A program made the position numbers and the translations under genes. Below, one piece after another: positions 1-9,533 of a stretch of 64,000 bases of DNA (positions are counted from its first letter, which is position 1; the number at the start of each line of letters is the position of its first letter). The notes beneath the pieces are model-generated. The model saw only the letters and a program-made list of their open reading frames with translations. It was not told the origin of the DNA and ran no database searches. Source of the DNA: Halothece sp. PCC 7418 (GTDB lineage: Bacteria; Cyanobacteriota; Cyanobacteriia; Cyanobacteriales; Rubidibacteraceae); assembly GCF_000317635.1 (NCBI RefSeq), contig NC_019779.1, positions 1,736,001 to 1,800,000 on the forward strand. Direction: 5' to 3'.

Positions 1-21
1 ATCATTTAGAATTAGCTCAAA

Positions 22-1020
22 TTGAAAAAACGCGCCCCTCGTAATCGAACCTTAACCTGCTCAGAGCAAGAGCAAGCAAGACTTAGCCCCTGTTTACTGT
101 CTGTGGATTCCCCAGTTAGTGTGCATGATATAGCAGGGAAAATTATTAATCAAGATTTTTTTAAGACAGCCCCCTATTTACCGCAATCTTTTATAGATCT
201 CTTGATTATGGATCCCCCTTATAATCTTTCTAAGAACTATCATGGGCATCTGTTCAAAGAAAAAGAAAAGGGAGACTACCAAAATTGGTTTTCATTGATT
301 TTAAATTTAATCAAACCCCTCCTGAAACCCACCGCAACCATCTACATTTGTTCGGATTGGAAAACCTCTATCCTGATTGCTCCTATTCTAGAAAAAGAGT
401 TTTATATTCGTAATCGCATTACCTGGGAGCGAGACAAAGGACGAGGGGCGAAAACGAATTGGAAAAATAATACAGAAGATATTTGGTTTTGTACAGTAAC
501 AGATGAATATACTTTTAATGTTGATGCGGTGAAACAAAAACGCAAAGTAATCGCCCCCTATCGAGATCAAAAAGGTCAGCCCAAAGACTGGAGTGAAGAA
601 GATAGCGGTAATTTTAGATTGACACACCCTTCTAATATCTGGACAGATATCAGTATCCCATTTTGGTCAATGCCTGAAAACACAGATCATCCCACCCAGA
701 AGCCTGAAAAACTAATTGCAAAATTAATTCTTGCCAGTTCAAATCAAGGGGAGATGGTGTTTGATCCGTTTTTGGGAAGTGGTACATCAGCAGTGGTTGC
801 TAAAAAACTGCAACGGAACTTTAATGGCATTGAAATTAATCAAGAATATTGCTGCTGGGCATTAAAACGTTTACAGTTGGCAGAGACAGATTCATCGATT
901 CAAGGCTACGCTGATGGTGTTTTCTGGGAGAGGAATAGTTTAGCGGAGCAAACCAAAGAAAAAAAATCCTCTTCTGATAAAGCATTAGAACAAGTTGAAC
1001 AGAAGGAATTATTCAAATGA
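22..1020 (+). CDS. Site-specific DNA methyltransferase (class beta, DPPY type)
   Basis: Transfers a methyl group from S-adenosylmethionine to an adenine N6 or cytosine N4 in a specific DNA site. The catalytic motif DPPY is at residues 64-67. The SAM-binding motif FDPFLGSGTS is near residues 248-257, and THPTQKP-like residues (DHPTQKP) precede it. Catalytic motif first and SAM motif last is the class-beta order. The TTG at 22 lies close behind two in-frame stops, so it is the earliest possible start; the in-frame GTG at 121 is an alternative. The stop overlaps the next gene by ATGA, so the two are co-transcribed as a restriction-modification pair. Recognition site and methylated base cannot be read from the sequence. 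Confidence 0.87.
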   Translation: MKKRAPRNRTLTCSEQEQARLSPCLLSVDSPVSVHDIAGKIINQDFFKTAPYLPQSFIDLLIMDPPYNLSKNYHGHLFKEKEKGDYQNWFSLILNLIKPLLKPTATIYICSDWKTSILIAPILEKEFYIRNRITWERDKGRGAKTNWKNNTEDIWFCTVTDEYTFNVDAVKQKRKVIAPYRDQKGQPKDWSEEDSGNFRLTHPSNIWTDISIPFWSMPENTDHPTQKPEKLIAKLILASSNQGEMVFDPFLGSGTSAVVAKKLQRNFNGIEINQEYCCWALKRLQLAETDSSIQGYADGVFWERNSLAEQTKEKKSSSDKALEQVEQKELFK

Positions 1021-1685
1021 AGTCTAACTTTTTTTATGGTGAGTATTATTTAGATGTAGCTGAACAGATCAAAACCTACATCAACTCAGCACCTGATTTT
1101 CTTTCTAGGGCAACATCAAAGAGTACCAGAGCAGCAGGAGATGCTATTGAATCCCTAATTGCTGAACGTTTTGATACTTTTCTAGGAGAATGGTGTAAAG
1201 AATACTCGTCGAATTTTGCTCGTCGTGCTATGGCTGATGTAGCATTCAAGGATCAAGAAGGTTTTTACTGTGTTGTAGATGTTAAAACTCATAGAGAAGA
1301 CACTAAGTTTAATATGCCTAATTTAACTTCAGTAGAAAGGTTGACTAGATTCTATGAAGACAATATGAATATATTTGCACTGATTATGGTCAAATATACC
1401 GTTCAAGAAAATAGAGTTAGAGCAACTGAAGTCAGCTTTAGCCCCATTGAATTTCTGGATTGGAATTGCTTAACTGTGGGAGCACTGGGATGGGGACAAA
1501 TACAAATTTCAAACTCGAATTTTATTCAAGTCAATCACGGATATTCTAGAAAACAGTGGATGCTAACTCTTTGCGAAACTATGTTTGAGTTTTACCCTAA
1601 AGAAATACAGAAAATTCAAGAGCGTATGGGTCGTTTCCAAGAACTTAAAGAGTCTTGGGAACAGAAGCCTGACATCTGGATCTAA
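1017..1685 (+). CDS. Probable type II restriction endonuclease (PD-(D/E)xK fold)
   Basis: Likely cuts DNA unmodified by the upstream methyltransferase. I recognise no specific family. A plausible PD-(D/E)xK centre is visible: an acidic residue at D74 (MADVAF), then a hydrophobic strand ending in D88-V-K90 (VVDVKTH). The upstream helix carries E50, as is common in this fold. Its start overlaps the methyltransferase stop by four bases, and translational coupling to a methyltransferase is the main reason for the call. Length (222 residues) suits a type II enzyme. Codon use is A/T-rich compared with glsF, consistent with a horizontally acquired module. Its specificity is unknown. Confidence 0.62.
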   Translation: MKSNFFYGEYYLDVAEQIKTYINSAPDFLSRATSKSTRAAGDAIESLIAERFDTFLGEWCKEYSSNFARRAMADVAFKDQEGFYCVVDVKTHREDTKFNMPNLTSVERLTRFYEDNMNIFALIMVKYTVQENRVRATEVSFSPIEFLDWNCLTVGALGWGQIQISNSNFIQVNHGYSRKQWMLTLCETMFEFYPKEIQKIQERMGRFQELKESWEQKPDIWI

Positions 1686-1721
1686 CAATGTTAGTTGAGA
1701 CCACTGTCTGAAAAACTTGGA

Positions 1722-1805
1722 TGCGGAACCCGGGACTTGAACCCGGAAGTCCTTGCGAACACTAGAACCTGAATCTAGCGCGTCTACCAATTCCGCCAGT
1801 TCCGC
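1722..1805 (-). tRNA. tRNA-Leu (anticodon CAG)
   Basis: The reverse complement folds as a class II tRNA. The acceptor stem GCGGAAC pairs with GTTCCGC, followed by discriminator A. The anticodon stem CTAGA/TCTAG encloses loop TTCAGGT, giving anticodon CAG. There is a long variable arm and a T arm with GGTTCAAGTCC. The 84-nt length and long variable arm fit tRNA-Leu. CCA is not encoded. It lies 36 bp past the endonuclease gene on the opposite strand; tRNA flanks are common sites for acquired modules. Confidence 0.95.
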
Positions 1806-2124
1806 TTATGTATGACCTAAACAGCGCGAATAATAAACTTCTCACAATTTGCAGGGATTGTCAAGTTTCTAGACTACTTTCTGAGAGGAAAATTAGCCTA
1901 AAATTTGAACCGAACGGGTCAAACTGTTTAAGATAGAGAAACCCACTATACTGAATCGTCCTTAAGATTTATTTTAGCTTGGTTAAAGATCACGCCTTCT
2001 CCTCATTTAAGTAGCAAGGCGATATTACAGAGCCTCCATTAAAAATCGCCAAGTGTGGGGAGTGGTTGAACGAAAAAAGCTGACCTGAGTCATTATTTAG
2101 GTAGCCCAAAAATCAACAATTATC
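1806..2124. other. Intergenic region upstream of glsF
   Basis: 319 bp without a gene. A possible -10 hexamer TATACT lies at 1947-1952, but no convincing -35 is seen. I looked for the NtcA nitrogen-control site (GTA-N8-TAC) expected for a nitrogen-assimilation gene and found none. The region probably carries the promoters of both tRNA-Leu (leftward) and glsF (rightward). Confidence 0.4.
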
Positions 2125-5100
2125 ATGAATAAAGACAGTATGAAGCAAAGCAAATTTAACGTGACCAATCATCATCAATCCCAAAATAATAATTTAGCCT
2201 CGAATCAAGGACAACCTTGGCTATTGGAGGAGCGAGACGCTTGTGGCGTTGGGTTTATTGCTTCCAAACATGGCAAGGAAAGTCACGAATTAATTCAACA
2301 GGCAGTCACGGCTCTCGGCTGTTTAGAACATCGTGGGGCGTGCAGTGCAGATCGTGATTCTGGGGATGGGGCTGGAATTATGAGCGCCATTCCCTGGCAG
2401 TTAATCAAAAAATGGTTACAAGATAATAATTGCTTTATTCCTTCGCGGGAACACCTTGCTGTAGGAATGCTCTTCTTACCGTTAGACGAAGAACAAGCAG
2501 CACGAGTTCGCGCTTGCATTGAAAAGGTATTGAAACAACACTGCTTATACGTTGTGGGCTGGCGTGCTGTACCCGTGAACCCAGATGTCTTGGGAGAACA
2601 AGCCCAAGCGAACCGACCTCGCGTGGAACAATTAATCTTTGCTTCCCCAACGCAACGCGGAGATGATTTAGAAAAAACTCTCTACATTACCAGTGCGGAA
2701 ATCAAACAAGAAGTGACCTCCTCAGCAGGATTAGATCATCCCGATGACTTCTATGTTTGCTCCTTCTCCAACCGAACCGTGGTCTATAAAGGCATGGTGC
2801 GCTCAGTGGTTTTAGGAGAATTTTATCTGGACTTTAAAGATCCCAACTTTACCAGTCCTTTTGCCATCTATCATCGTCGTTTTAGCACGAATACCATGCC
2901 CAAATGGCGACTTGCTCAACCGATGCGGATGCTGGGTCATAATGGGGAAATTAATACTCTACTGGGCAATATTAACTGGATGTCGGCACGGTTAACTGAT
3001 TTAGCAGCCCCCCACTTAACCAAAGAGGAAATGGCAAGTTTGCCTCTGGTCAGTCAACATAAAAGTGATTCGGCTAATTTAGATAACGTGATGGAGCTTT
3101 TAGTCCAAGCAGGACGAAGCCCGATGGCTGCGTTAATGATGCTAATTCCTGAAGCCTATCAGAATCAACCGGAATTAGCAGAACGTCCAGAAGTGATTGA
3201 CTTTTATGAATATCATAGTGGCATTCAAGAGCCTTGGGATGGCCCAGCGCTGATTGTCTTTAGTGATGGCAAAACAGTCGGAGCAAACTTAGACCGCAAC
3301 GGTTTACGTCCCGCCCGTTACTGCATTACCAAAGATGATTATGTCATTGTGGGTTCAGAAGCGGGGGTGCTGCCGATTCCTGAAGCAGATATCATCGAAA
3401 AAGGTCGCTTGGGTCCTGGGGAAATGTTGGCGGTTGATTTAGAACATCACTCCATCCTAAAAAATTGGGATATTAAGGAACAAGTGGCAAAAGAAGCCCC
3501 TTATGGGCAATGGCTGCGAGAAGGACGCAAAACCATCGAGTTAAAAACCTTTCCCGATGCGCCACAAATGGATAACACCGATGTGTTGCGGAAACAATCG
3601 GCATTTGGCTACACCGCAGAAGATGTGGAAATGGTGATTCAGCCGATGGCAACCCAAGGGAAAGAACCTACCTTCTGTATGGGGGATGATATTCCGTTAG
3701 CGGTGTTATCGGATAAACCACGATTATTATTTGATTACTTTAAGCAACGCTTTGCTCAGGTGACAAACCCCGCCATTGACCCCTTACGGGAAAGTCTGGT
3801 CATGTCCTTGCACATGTCGTTAGGGGAACGGGAGAACTTATTAGTCGCAACCCCAGAACACGCCCATATGCTGCACATTAAAACCCCAGTTTTGAATGAT
3901 AGTGAACTGGATGCAGTTAAAAATGCTGAGTTTGCTACAACGGAACTTTCGACACTGTTTTCCGTTGCTGATGGTCCAGAATCGTTGGAAAATGCTCTCA
4001 AACGCTTACAACGTGAAGCAGCAGAAGCAGTCAAAGCGGGGAATAAAATCTTAGTGCTGTCCGATCGCGCTGGCGATGGCATTAATGAACAATATAGCTA
4101 CATTCCGCCTCTGTTGGCAGTGGGAACGGTTCACCATCACCTGATCCGAGAAGGGCTACGGATGAAAGCCTCTTTAGTGGTGGATACCGCCCAGTGCTGG
4201 AGTACCCATCATTTTGCTTGTCTCATTGGTTACGGTGCGTCTGCGGTTTGCCCCTATTTGGCGTTAGAAAGTATCCGTCAATGGTGGGCGGATGAGAAAA
4301 CTCAAAAACTGATGGATAAAGGACGCTTGGAGAAAATGTCTTGTGTGGAAGCGCAAGAACACTATCGCCATGCGGTGGAAATGGGGTTACTGAAGATTCT
4401 CTCCAAGATGGGAATCTCGCTGCTGTCTAGCTATAACGGCGCACAGATTTTTGAAGCCATTGGTCTCGGTGCCGATGTCATTGATATTGCCTTTGCTGGG
4501 ACAGTCTCTCGCGTTGGTGGATTGAACCTTTCTGAAGTCGCCCAAGAAGTCATTAACTTCCATCATCGCGCTTTCCCTGAGTTACAAGGGAAAAAATTAG
4601 AAAACTTCGGCTTCTTTAACTATCGTCCTCGGGGAGAATATCATATGAATAGCCCCGAAATGGCAAAAGCCTTACATGAAGCAGTTGCTGGGAAAGATTA
4701 TGACCATTATGAGGTTTATACGAAGCACCTCGAAGAGCGTCCCGCAACCGCCCTGCGTGATTTATTAGATTTCAGCAGCGATCGCGCTTCCATTCCTTTA
4801 GAAGAAGTTGAACCCGTTGAAGAGATTGTCAAACGCTTCTGCACTGGCGCAATGTCTCTCGGTTCACTCTCCCGAGAAGCTCACGAAACCCTTGCGATTG
4901 CCATGAACCGCATTGGCGGTAAATCCAACTCTGGGGAAGGGGGAGAAGATCCCGCCCGTTACGAAGTGGTTCAAGATGCCGATGCCGAAGGTCATTCGGA
5001 AACGTTCCCCCACCTGAAAGGCTTACAAAATGGCGATACCGCCAGTTCTGCGACCAAACAGGTGGCTTCGGGTCGCTTTGGGGTAACACCTGAATATTTG

Positions 5101-6789
5101 ATGAGTGGTCGCCAAATTGAAATTAAAGTGGCGCAAGGGGCAAAACCTGGGGAAGGCGGACAACTCCCTGGTAAGAAGGTCAGTCCTTATATTGCCATGT
5201 TACGGCGGTCAAAACCAGGTGTTCCTCTGATTTCTCCTCCTCCTCACCACGACATCTATTCCATTGAAGATTTATCCCAGTTAATCTTCGATTTACACCA
5301 GATTCATCCCGAAGCGAAAGTCTCGGTAAAACTGGTTGCAGAGATTGGCATTGGTACGATCGCAGCAGGTGTGGCAAAAGCAAACGCAGATGTGATTCAA
5401 ATTTCGGGTCACGATGGCGGAACGGGTGCATCTCCTTTATCTTCCATTAAACACGCAGGAACCCCTTGGGAATTGGGCGTGAGTGAAGTGCATCAGATGT
5501 TATTAGACAATCAGTTGCGCGATCGGGTGCTTCTCCGTGCTGATGGTGGCTTCAAAACTGGCTGGGATGTTGTCATGGGCGCGTTATTGGGTGCAGAAGA
5601 ATATGGCTTTGGTTCAGTTTCTATGATTGCAGAAGGCTGCATTATGGCGCGGATCTGTCATACGAATAACTGTCCCGTTGGTGTCGCCACACAACAAGAA
5701 AAACTCCGTAAACGTTTCAGTGGTACACCTGGTCATGTGGTGAACTTCTTCTACTTTGTCGCCCAAGAAGTGCGGATGTTATTAGCCCGTTTAGGCTATC
5801 GTCGTCTTGATGAAATTATTGGACGCTCTGACCTCCTCAAGCATCGTGAGCAAATGAAGGTCACCAAAACCCAATCTCTGAACTTAGATTGTCTCATCAA
5901 TCTGCCCGATGTTCGAGACGATCGCAGTTGGTTACAACATGAGGACGTTCACAGCAATGGCCCCGTTTTAGATGATGAGTTATTGAATGATCCTGAAATG
6001 ATTCAAGCCATCAATAACCAAACCGAGGTCAACAAATCCGTTAAAATCGTCAATACCGATCGCGCGGTTGGGGCAAGAATTGCGGGTAAACTCGCGAAAC
6101 AATACGGCGATACTGGCTTTAAAGGTCACATTAACATCAACTTCCACGGCGCAGCAGGACAAAGTTTTGGTGCATTTAACCTTGGGGGAATGAACCTGAA
6201 ACTGACAGGTGAAGCTAATGACTACGTGGGTAAAGGGATGAACGGTGGCGAAATTGTCATTGTTCCCCCAACAGAAGCCAACTATGAACCTGCAAATAAT
6301 GCCATTATTGGGAATACGTGCCTCTATGGCGCAACCGGTGGACATCTCTACGCCAATGGTCAAGCGGGAGAACGGTTTGCGGTTCGTAACTCCTTTGGAC
6401 ACGCCGTTATCATGGGTGCAGGCGACCACTGTTGTGAATATATGACGGGTGGTGTCGTCGTTGTCTTAGGTAAAACGGGACGCAACGTTGGTGCTGGGAT
6501 GACGGGCGGTATTGCTTATTTCCTTGATGAAGAAGATAATTTCCCCGCCAAAGTCAATACTGAAATTGTCAGCTATCAACGGGTGGTTAGCCAAGCTGGA
6601 GAAGCCCAACTGAAAGGGTTAATTGAAGCTCATGCTCAACGGACTGGCAGCAAAAAAGCCCAGATGATTTTGGATCATTGGGAGACTTATCGCCAAAAAT
6701 TCTGGCAAATTGTTCCTCCTTCCGAAGCGGAAACCCCTGTGGCGAATGCAGAAGTAGCCCAAGAAGAAAAAACCCTCACTAGTGTCTAA
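2125..6789 (+). CDS. glsF: Ferredoxin-dependent glutamate synthase (Fd-GOGAT)
   Basis: Converts glutamine and 2-oxoglutarate to two glutamates using reduced ferredoxin, the second half of the GS-GOGAT ammonium assimilation cycle. The N-terminal nucleophile is C40 in ERDACGVGF, so about 39 residues would be removed as a propeptide. The glutaminase domain is followed by the central domain, the FMN-binding synthase domain and the beta-helix domain (GXGXG repeats near 1350-1480). The 3Fe-4S cysteines C1172, C1178 and C1183 keep the family spacing of 6 and 5. The 1554-residue length and the EKTLTSV C-terminus match Synechocystis GlsF as I remember it, rather than NADH-GOGAT GltB. It is monocistronic and ends at a terminator. 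Confidence 0.95.
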   Translation: MNKDSMKQSKFNVTNHHQSQNNNLASNQGQPWLLEERDACGVGFIASKHGKESHELIQQAVTALGCLEHRGACSADRDSGDGAGIMSAIPWQLIKKWLQDNNCFIPSREHLAVGMLFLPLDEEQAARVRACIEKVLKQHCLYVVGWRAVPVNPDVLGEQAQANRPRVEQLIFASPTQRGDDLEKTLYITSAEIKQEVTSSAGLDHPDDFYVCSFSNRTVVYKGMVRSVVLGEFYLDFKDPNFTSPFAIYHRRFSTNTMPKWRLAQPMRMLGHNGEINTLLGNINWMSARLTDLAAPHLTKEEMASLPLVSQHKSDSANLDNVMELLVQAGRSPMAALMMLIPEAYQNQPELAERPEVIDFYEYHSGIQEPWDGPALIVFSDGKTVGANLDRNGLRPARYCITKDDYVIVGSEAGVLPIPEADIIEKGRLGPGEMLAVDLEHHSILKNWDIKEQVAKEAPYGQWLREGRKTIELKTFPDAPQMDNTDVLRKQSAFGYTAEDVEMVIQPMATQGKEPTFCMGDDIPLAVLSDKPRLLFDYFKQRFAQVTNPAIDPLRESLVMSLHMSLGERENLLVATPEHAHMLHIKTPVLNDSELDAVKNAEFATTELSTLFSVADGPESLENALKRLQREAAEAVKAGNKILVLSDRAGDGINEQYSYIPPLLAVGTVHHHLIREGLRMKASLVVDTAQCWSTHHFACLIGYGASAVCPYLALESIRQWWADEKTQKLMDKGRLEKMSCVEAQEHYRHAVEMGLLKILSKMGISLLSSYNGAQIFEAIGLGADVIDIAFAGTVSRVGGLNLSEVAQEVINFHHRAFPELQGKKLENFGFFNYRPRGEYHMNSPEMAKALHEAVAGKDYDHYEVYTKHLEERPATALRDLLDFSSDRASIPLEEVEPVEEIVKRFCTGAMSLGSLSREAHETLAIAMNRIGGKSNSGEGGEDPARYEVVQDADAEGHSETFPHLKGLQNGDTASSATKQVASGRFGVTPEYLMSGRQIEIKVAQGAKPGEGGQLPGKKVSPYIAMLRRSKPGVPLISPPPHHDIYSIEDLSQLIFDLHQIHPEAKVSVKLVAEIGIGTIAAGVAKANADVIQISGHDGGTGASPLSSIKHAGTPWELGVSEVHQMLLDNQLRDRVLLRADGGFKTGWDVVMGALLGAEEYGFGSVSMIAEGCIMARICHTNNCPVGVATQQEKLRKRFSGTPGHVVNFFYFVAQEVRMLLARLGYRRLDEIIGRSDLLKHREQMKVTKTQSLNLDCLINLPDVRDDRSWLQHEDVHSNGPVLDDELLNDPEMIQAINNQTEVNKSVKIVNTDRAVGARIAGKLAKQYGDTGFKGHININFHGAAGQSFGAFNLGGMNLKLTGEANDYVGKGMNGGEIVIVPPTEANYEPANNAIIGNTCLYGATGGHLYANGQAGERFAVRNSFGHAVIMGAGDHCCEYMTGGVVVVLGKTGRNVGAGMTGGIAYFLDEEDNFPAKVNTEIVSYQRVVSQAGEAQLKGLIEAHAQRTGSKKAQMILDHWETYRQKFWQIVPPSEAETPVANAEVAQEEKTLTSV

Positions 6790-6809
6790 TTTTTCTTCTC
6801 ATTAGATCC

Positions 6810-6845
6810 AAAAACGCACCTGATGGAAACATGAGGTGCGTTTTT
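6810..6845. terminator. Bidirectional intrinsic terminator between glsF and the cyclase gene
   Basis: A perfect 12-bp inverted repeat, AAAAACGCACCT at 6810-6821 and AGGTGCGTTTTT at 6834-6845, encloses a 12-nt loop. It has A's on one side and T's on the other, so it can end transcription from both convergent genes. It starts 21 bp after the glsF stop and ends 18 bp before the cyclase stop. Confidence 0.9.
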
Positions 6846-6863
6846 CATATAACCAAAAGCACT

Positions 6864-8627
6864 CTAGACTGTAGATAACAGTTCTTCTGGTTCTTCAGAT
6901 GTGTTCACAGGAAGATGATGACCAACCGTAGAAGGATTTTCTAAGCCTACTTCATGACAATGGGCTTCAATTCCTAAGCCTTTTCGGGGATATTCTGCAC
7001 AAATCGCTTGGTATTGCGCGATCGCGCTGCCTAACTCCTCACGACTCAACTGATTGAGATAGCCACATTTGCCAATTTCCCCTTTTGGCATCGGTGCTGC
7101 TAAATTTCCCCCTCGTTTCTGCACCATTTTCTCTTGGGCTGCCCAAACGGTTTCTTCGTTCAGTAACACATCATGCCACAGACTCAAACCAAAGGAACTA
7201 ATCAGCTTAAGAATGCGATGGAAATCTTCGTGACTGAGCCAGTTATTGCGATAACTCAAGTACGCGCTAAAGCCCATCCCAACTGCAACTGCGTGTCCGT
7301 GTAACAATCCTGCTTCAATTTCAAATCCAGGAGACCAAGTATGTCCGTAAGCATGAGGACGACACTGATGGGTTTCGTAGAGGTTATCATACTCCGCTTC
7401 CACATAACTCCGCATCGCTGCACCGAGAATTTTCTGAGATAGAACACTAATTTTGTCATTCTGTTCGGAGTTAAGTGTCCCAAAGCGAGTGGTTATTAAG
7501 TCCTCCCCTGCTTCTTCGAGATCACTGAATAATTCCGCATCTTTAACCGCTGCCATCTTCAAAATCTCAGCAATACCATGTCGCAGCCATCCTTCTCGTA
7601 ATGTTTTAAAGAAAGAGCGATCTGTGAGAGAAAGAATGGGTGCGTGGTAAGCCCCAAAGAGATTTTTATAACCAAAGCCATCACAGCAGGTGCGAGGAGA
7701 CGGACCCGCATCAATTCCAGCGACAATAGACGTGGAAAGCATCACATAAGGCGTGTTGCGATGGTATAACGCACAAGCTAAGCCACCTGTATCGGTTAAA
7801 ACGCCTCCACCGACAATTAAAACGGGTTCATTCCGAGAAACCCCCAGACGTTTAAAGTCGCCGAGCATTCTTTCTACCGTATGAATCCCTTTATCCACTT
7901 CCATGGCGCGATAGACGAGTTTATCTAACTGAATTTCGTGATATTCAAAATAATTGTTAATCTGCTCGCCATAGTATTGTTCTACATTCTGATCCACCAA
8001 ACAGACACAGCGACCTAAAGAAATATATAGATCTCTTAAAACCGTCTCTTGCGGATCAAGACAATTTTCCAGCACTTTAATCGAAGTGAAAGTGCTCGCA
8101 CTCATGACCGCTTCCACAGTTTGGTCATCTTCTGTACTGACGACATAACCCCGACTTTGACGATAACTGGATGTGGGATAAACCGCATGAGGATCGGTTT
8201 CCACAAGGCGCGAGGAAAGTTCTTGATAAAATTTCCCATCTTCGCTTTGTAAGAGACAATCCAGCAGTTTGGTTTTTGCGATTTCAGAATGATGGATACG
8301 GTTGGAAAAGCGATACCACTCAGAAGCAGCATTTTCATCAAAACCTGCGATTAATTGCGCTAATAACCCAAAGAAGTGACTGAGAGAATGATTCAGACAA
8401 GTCCGCAGTTGGCGACACGCTGCTAAACCTTCAATCGCTTCTGCTTCAGCAAATTCTTCTCCCAGATCAGGGGAGAACGCATCACTATCAATCAGTGATA
8501 AAAGTAGATGCCTAAAAGGAGTTGTGCCAATAATCGCTTCGACAGCCTCATTTAAGTCTTCCTTGGTTAAAGGTTCATTGTTATAGGTGGCGATAAACGC
8601 TTTTACAGCAGAGGTTGTTTTCGTCAT
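6864..8627 (-). CDS. Sedoheptulose-7-phosphate cyclase family protein with N-terminal extension
   Basis: Belongs to the dehydroquinate-synthase-like sugar-phosphate cyclases that make C7 cyclitols such as 2-epi-5-epi-valiolone or desmethyl-4-deoxygadusol. The cyclase part runs from about residue 182 to 555. It has the NAD motif GGGVLTDTGG (273-282), K321-N322, K357, and the metal ligands E354, H429 (GHTWSP) and H443 (HGHAV). The first 180 residues are an extension the classical enzymes (about 400 residues) lack; I recognise no domain in it. The position equivalent to the first active-site lysine of dehydroquinate synthase reads R312, within PSPRTCCDG. No methyltransferase, ATP-grasp or NRPS partner of mycosporine synthesis is adjacent. 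The valiolone-type reading is favoured over the gadusol type, but product is unproven. Confidence 0.82.
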   Translation of the reverse strand: MTKTTSAVKAFIATYNNEPLTKEDLNEAVEAIIGTTPFRHLLLSLIDSDAFSPDLGEEFAEAEAIEGLAACRQLRTCLNHSLSHFFGLLAQLIAGFDENAASEWYRFSNRIHHSEIAKTKLLDCLLQSEDGKFYQELSSRLVETDPHAVYPTSSYRQSRGYVVSTEDDQTVEAVMSASTFTSIKVLENCLDPQETVLRDLYISLGRCVCLVDQNVEQYYGEQINNYFEYHEIQLDKLVYRAMEVDKGIHTVERMLGDFKRLGVSRNEPVLIVGGGVLTDTGGLACALYHRNTPYVMLSTSIVAGIDAGPSPRTCCDGFGYKNLFGAYHAPILSLTDRSFFKTLREGWLRHGIAEILKMAAVKDAELFSDLEEAGEDLITTRFGTLNSEQNDKISVLSQKILGAAMRSYVEAEYDNLYETHQCRPHAYGHTWSPGFEIEAGLLHGHAVAVGMGFSAYLSYRNNWLSHEDFHRILKLISSFGLSLWHDVLLNEETVWAAQEKMVQKRGGNLAAPMPKGEIGKCGYLNQLSREELGSAIAQYQAICAEYPRKGLGIEAHCHEVGLENPSTVGHHLPVNTSEEPEELLSTV

Positions 8628-8959
8628 GATTGAGTTCTCAGAACAAATTTACAGATGGTGTTACTCAGAAAGCAGCGAATTTGCTTAATATAAGTTAACA
8701 CGCCTCTCATCTTAGAACAGCCCTCCAGTCGGAATTTCTATCTTTCTATAGAGACGGTTTTCTCGGTGTTTTCAAAAAGAGTGATTTTCTGAAAACCAGT
8801 TAAAACAAGCCTTAACAGTGGTGTTATTGACGAAACGAGCAAGGGGGTTAAGACAAAAAATTCCTAGCAGTGGTATCATTCCACCGCCATTATTAGCTGA
8901 TTTTTATCTAATTTTTTATTAATTTTTAACTTAATTTCTGAAAAATTCAGGGTTAATTC
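8628..8959. other. Intergenic region upstream of the cyclase gene
   Basis: About 330 bp of A/T-rich sequence holding the promoter side of the leftward cyclase gene. I see no coding potential, no clear operator and no repeat shared with the rest of the window. Confidence 0.4.
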
Positions 8960-9040
8960 TTAAGTGTGAGGACGCTCGAAATGACGTAAAGTGCCAAAGG
9001 CAATCGCGCCTAGAAATAACAAACTGGCACTGATTACAAC
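8960..9040 (-). pseudogene. C-terminal remnant of a small membrane protein
   Basis: Read leftward, 26 codons without a start encode IVVISASLLFLGAIAFG followed by TLRHFERPHT and a stop at 8960-8962. The hydrophobic stretch followed by a basic tail looks like the last transmembrane segment of a membrane protein. A stop codon lies immediately upstream, exactly where transposon-like DNA begins (about 9041), so the rest of the gene seems to have been cut off. I do not recognise the family. Confidence 0.35.
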
Positions 9041-9055
9041 GATTCAGTCAGAAAG

Positions 9056-9151
9056 CCATCGGCTTCAAACCGATGGACGGGGCTTACAAGCGTCGTCACC
9101 CTCGTTCCGACGACAGCCCCTCATGAATGACAAGGGAGGACTTTAGTCCTC
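9056..9151 (+). ncRNA. Multi-stem RNA-like structure, copy A
   Basis: In order: hairpin 9056-9062/9070-9076; outer stem GGGGCT (9079-9084) with AGCCCC (9115-9120); inner stem GTCGTC (9092-9097) with GACGAC (9109-9114); hairpin GAGGACT/AGTCCTC (9136-9151). The same order, with GGGGCTT-W-CAAG conserved and the inner stem changed on both arms, is found at 55367-55485. Preserved pairing with different sequence supports a structured RNA or single-stranded transposon end. A HEARO/IscB guide-RNA relationship is possible but unverified. Expression is unknown. Confidence 0.45.
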
Positions 9152-9327
9152 TGTGTCTGCTAGAATCGAACAAGCCCAAAGATGGTGAAAAACCCGTCAG
9201 GCTTATTAAAAAAGTAGAGATACAGCTAGACTTTTTTGTTTAGCCAAGGTCTGTAGGGCATCCTTGAACGGGCGCATCCTCACCTTCGCTCCGGCTTCGG
9301 GAGACTCCTTTCTGACACTCGATTTGT

Positions 9328-9390
9328 GATTTTAATCCATTGAGTGGTTTCGATTGGAATCCACGCGATTTTAATCCGTGGAGAGTTCAA
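9328..9390 (+). ncRNA. Orphan omega-RNA-like 3' end of a TnpB element
   Basis: GATTTTAATCCATTGAG (9328-9344) is followed by GAAT and the hairpin TCCACG (9360-9365) / CGTGGA (9377-9382), then GAGTTCAA ending at 9390. The layout (GAATC, stem-loop, GAG, TTCAA) matches the end of the intact TnpB element at 23791-23832 and the orphan at 21801-21864. No tnpB is left beside it. Sequence from 9391 would be the guide if this is a functional end. Confidence 0.5.
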
Positions 9391-9533
9391 GCCGTATCGG
9401 AGTCCCGCTAAAAGAAACACCAAACCGAGCAGTCATTCATCCTTCGATTTCAAACCGAAGGATGAATGACTGATTTTTCTGTAAGGAAGGAGAAATGGTT
9501 AACCCCAAGGGAATCTGGAGAGCGTTCCATCCG

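Larger units (their letters stand above)
9041..9480. mobile_element. Decayed IS200/IS605-like element without an intact transposase
   Basis: No gene survives here, but the architecture is transposon-like. A hairpin with CCATCGG/CCGATGG arms (9056-9076) opens it. A nested stem structure (9079-9120) and a GAGGACT/AGTCCTC hairpin (9136-9151) follow. An orphan guide-RNA-like end lies at 9328-9390, and a perfect 17-bp hairpin (9430-9446 with 9456-9472) closes it. The loops of the first and last hairpins share TTCAAAC, as expected for left and right ends of one element. The ends are inferred; no target duplication is seen, and IS200/IS605 elements make none. Confidence 0.5.

Noticed and set aside
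1806-2124. NtcA binding site upstream of glsF
   Set aside because: No GTA-N8-TAC occurs; the closest match, at GTAGCAAGGCGATATTAC, has the wrong spacing.
5980-6429. 149-codon open frame antisense to glsF
   Set aside because: It lies wholly inside a strongly conserved gene, has no ribosome binding site and encodes no recognisable domain; it is a by-product of glsF codon use.
6864-8627. Full mycosporine-like amino acid cluster (mysABCD)
   Set aside because: Neighbours are glsF, transposon remains and an MFS exporter; no O-methyltransferase, ATP-grasp ligase or NRPS is near.
9056-9320. IscB/HNH nuclease gene downstream of the structured RNA copy A
   Set aside because: No open frame with HNH or RuvC motifs is present in any frame; only scattered short frames with stops.
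9430-9480. Hairpin as terminator of the MFS gene
   Set aside because: The MFS gene is read leftward, and on that strand the hairpin is not followed by T's; the T's are on the plus strand. Its loop links it to the transposon end instead.
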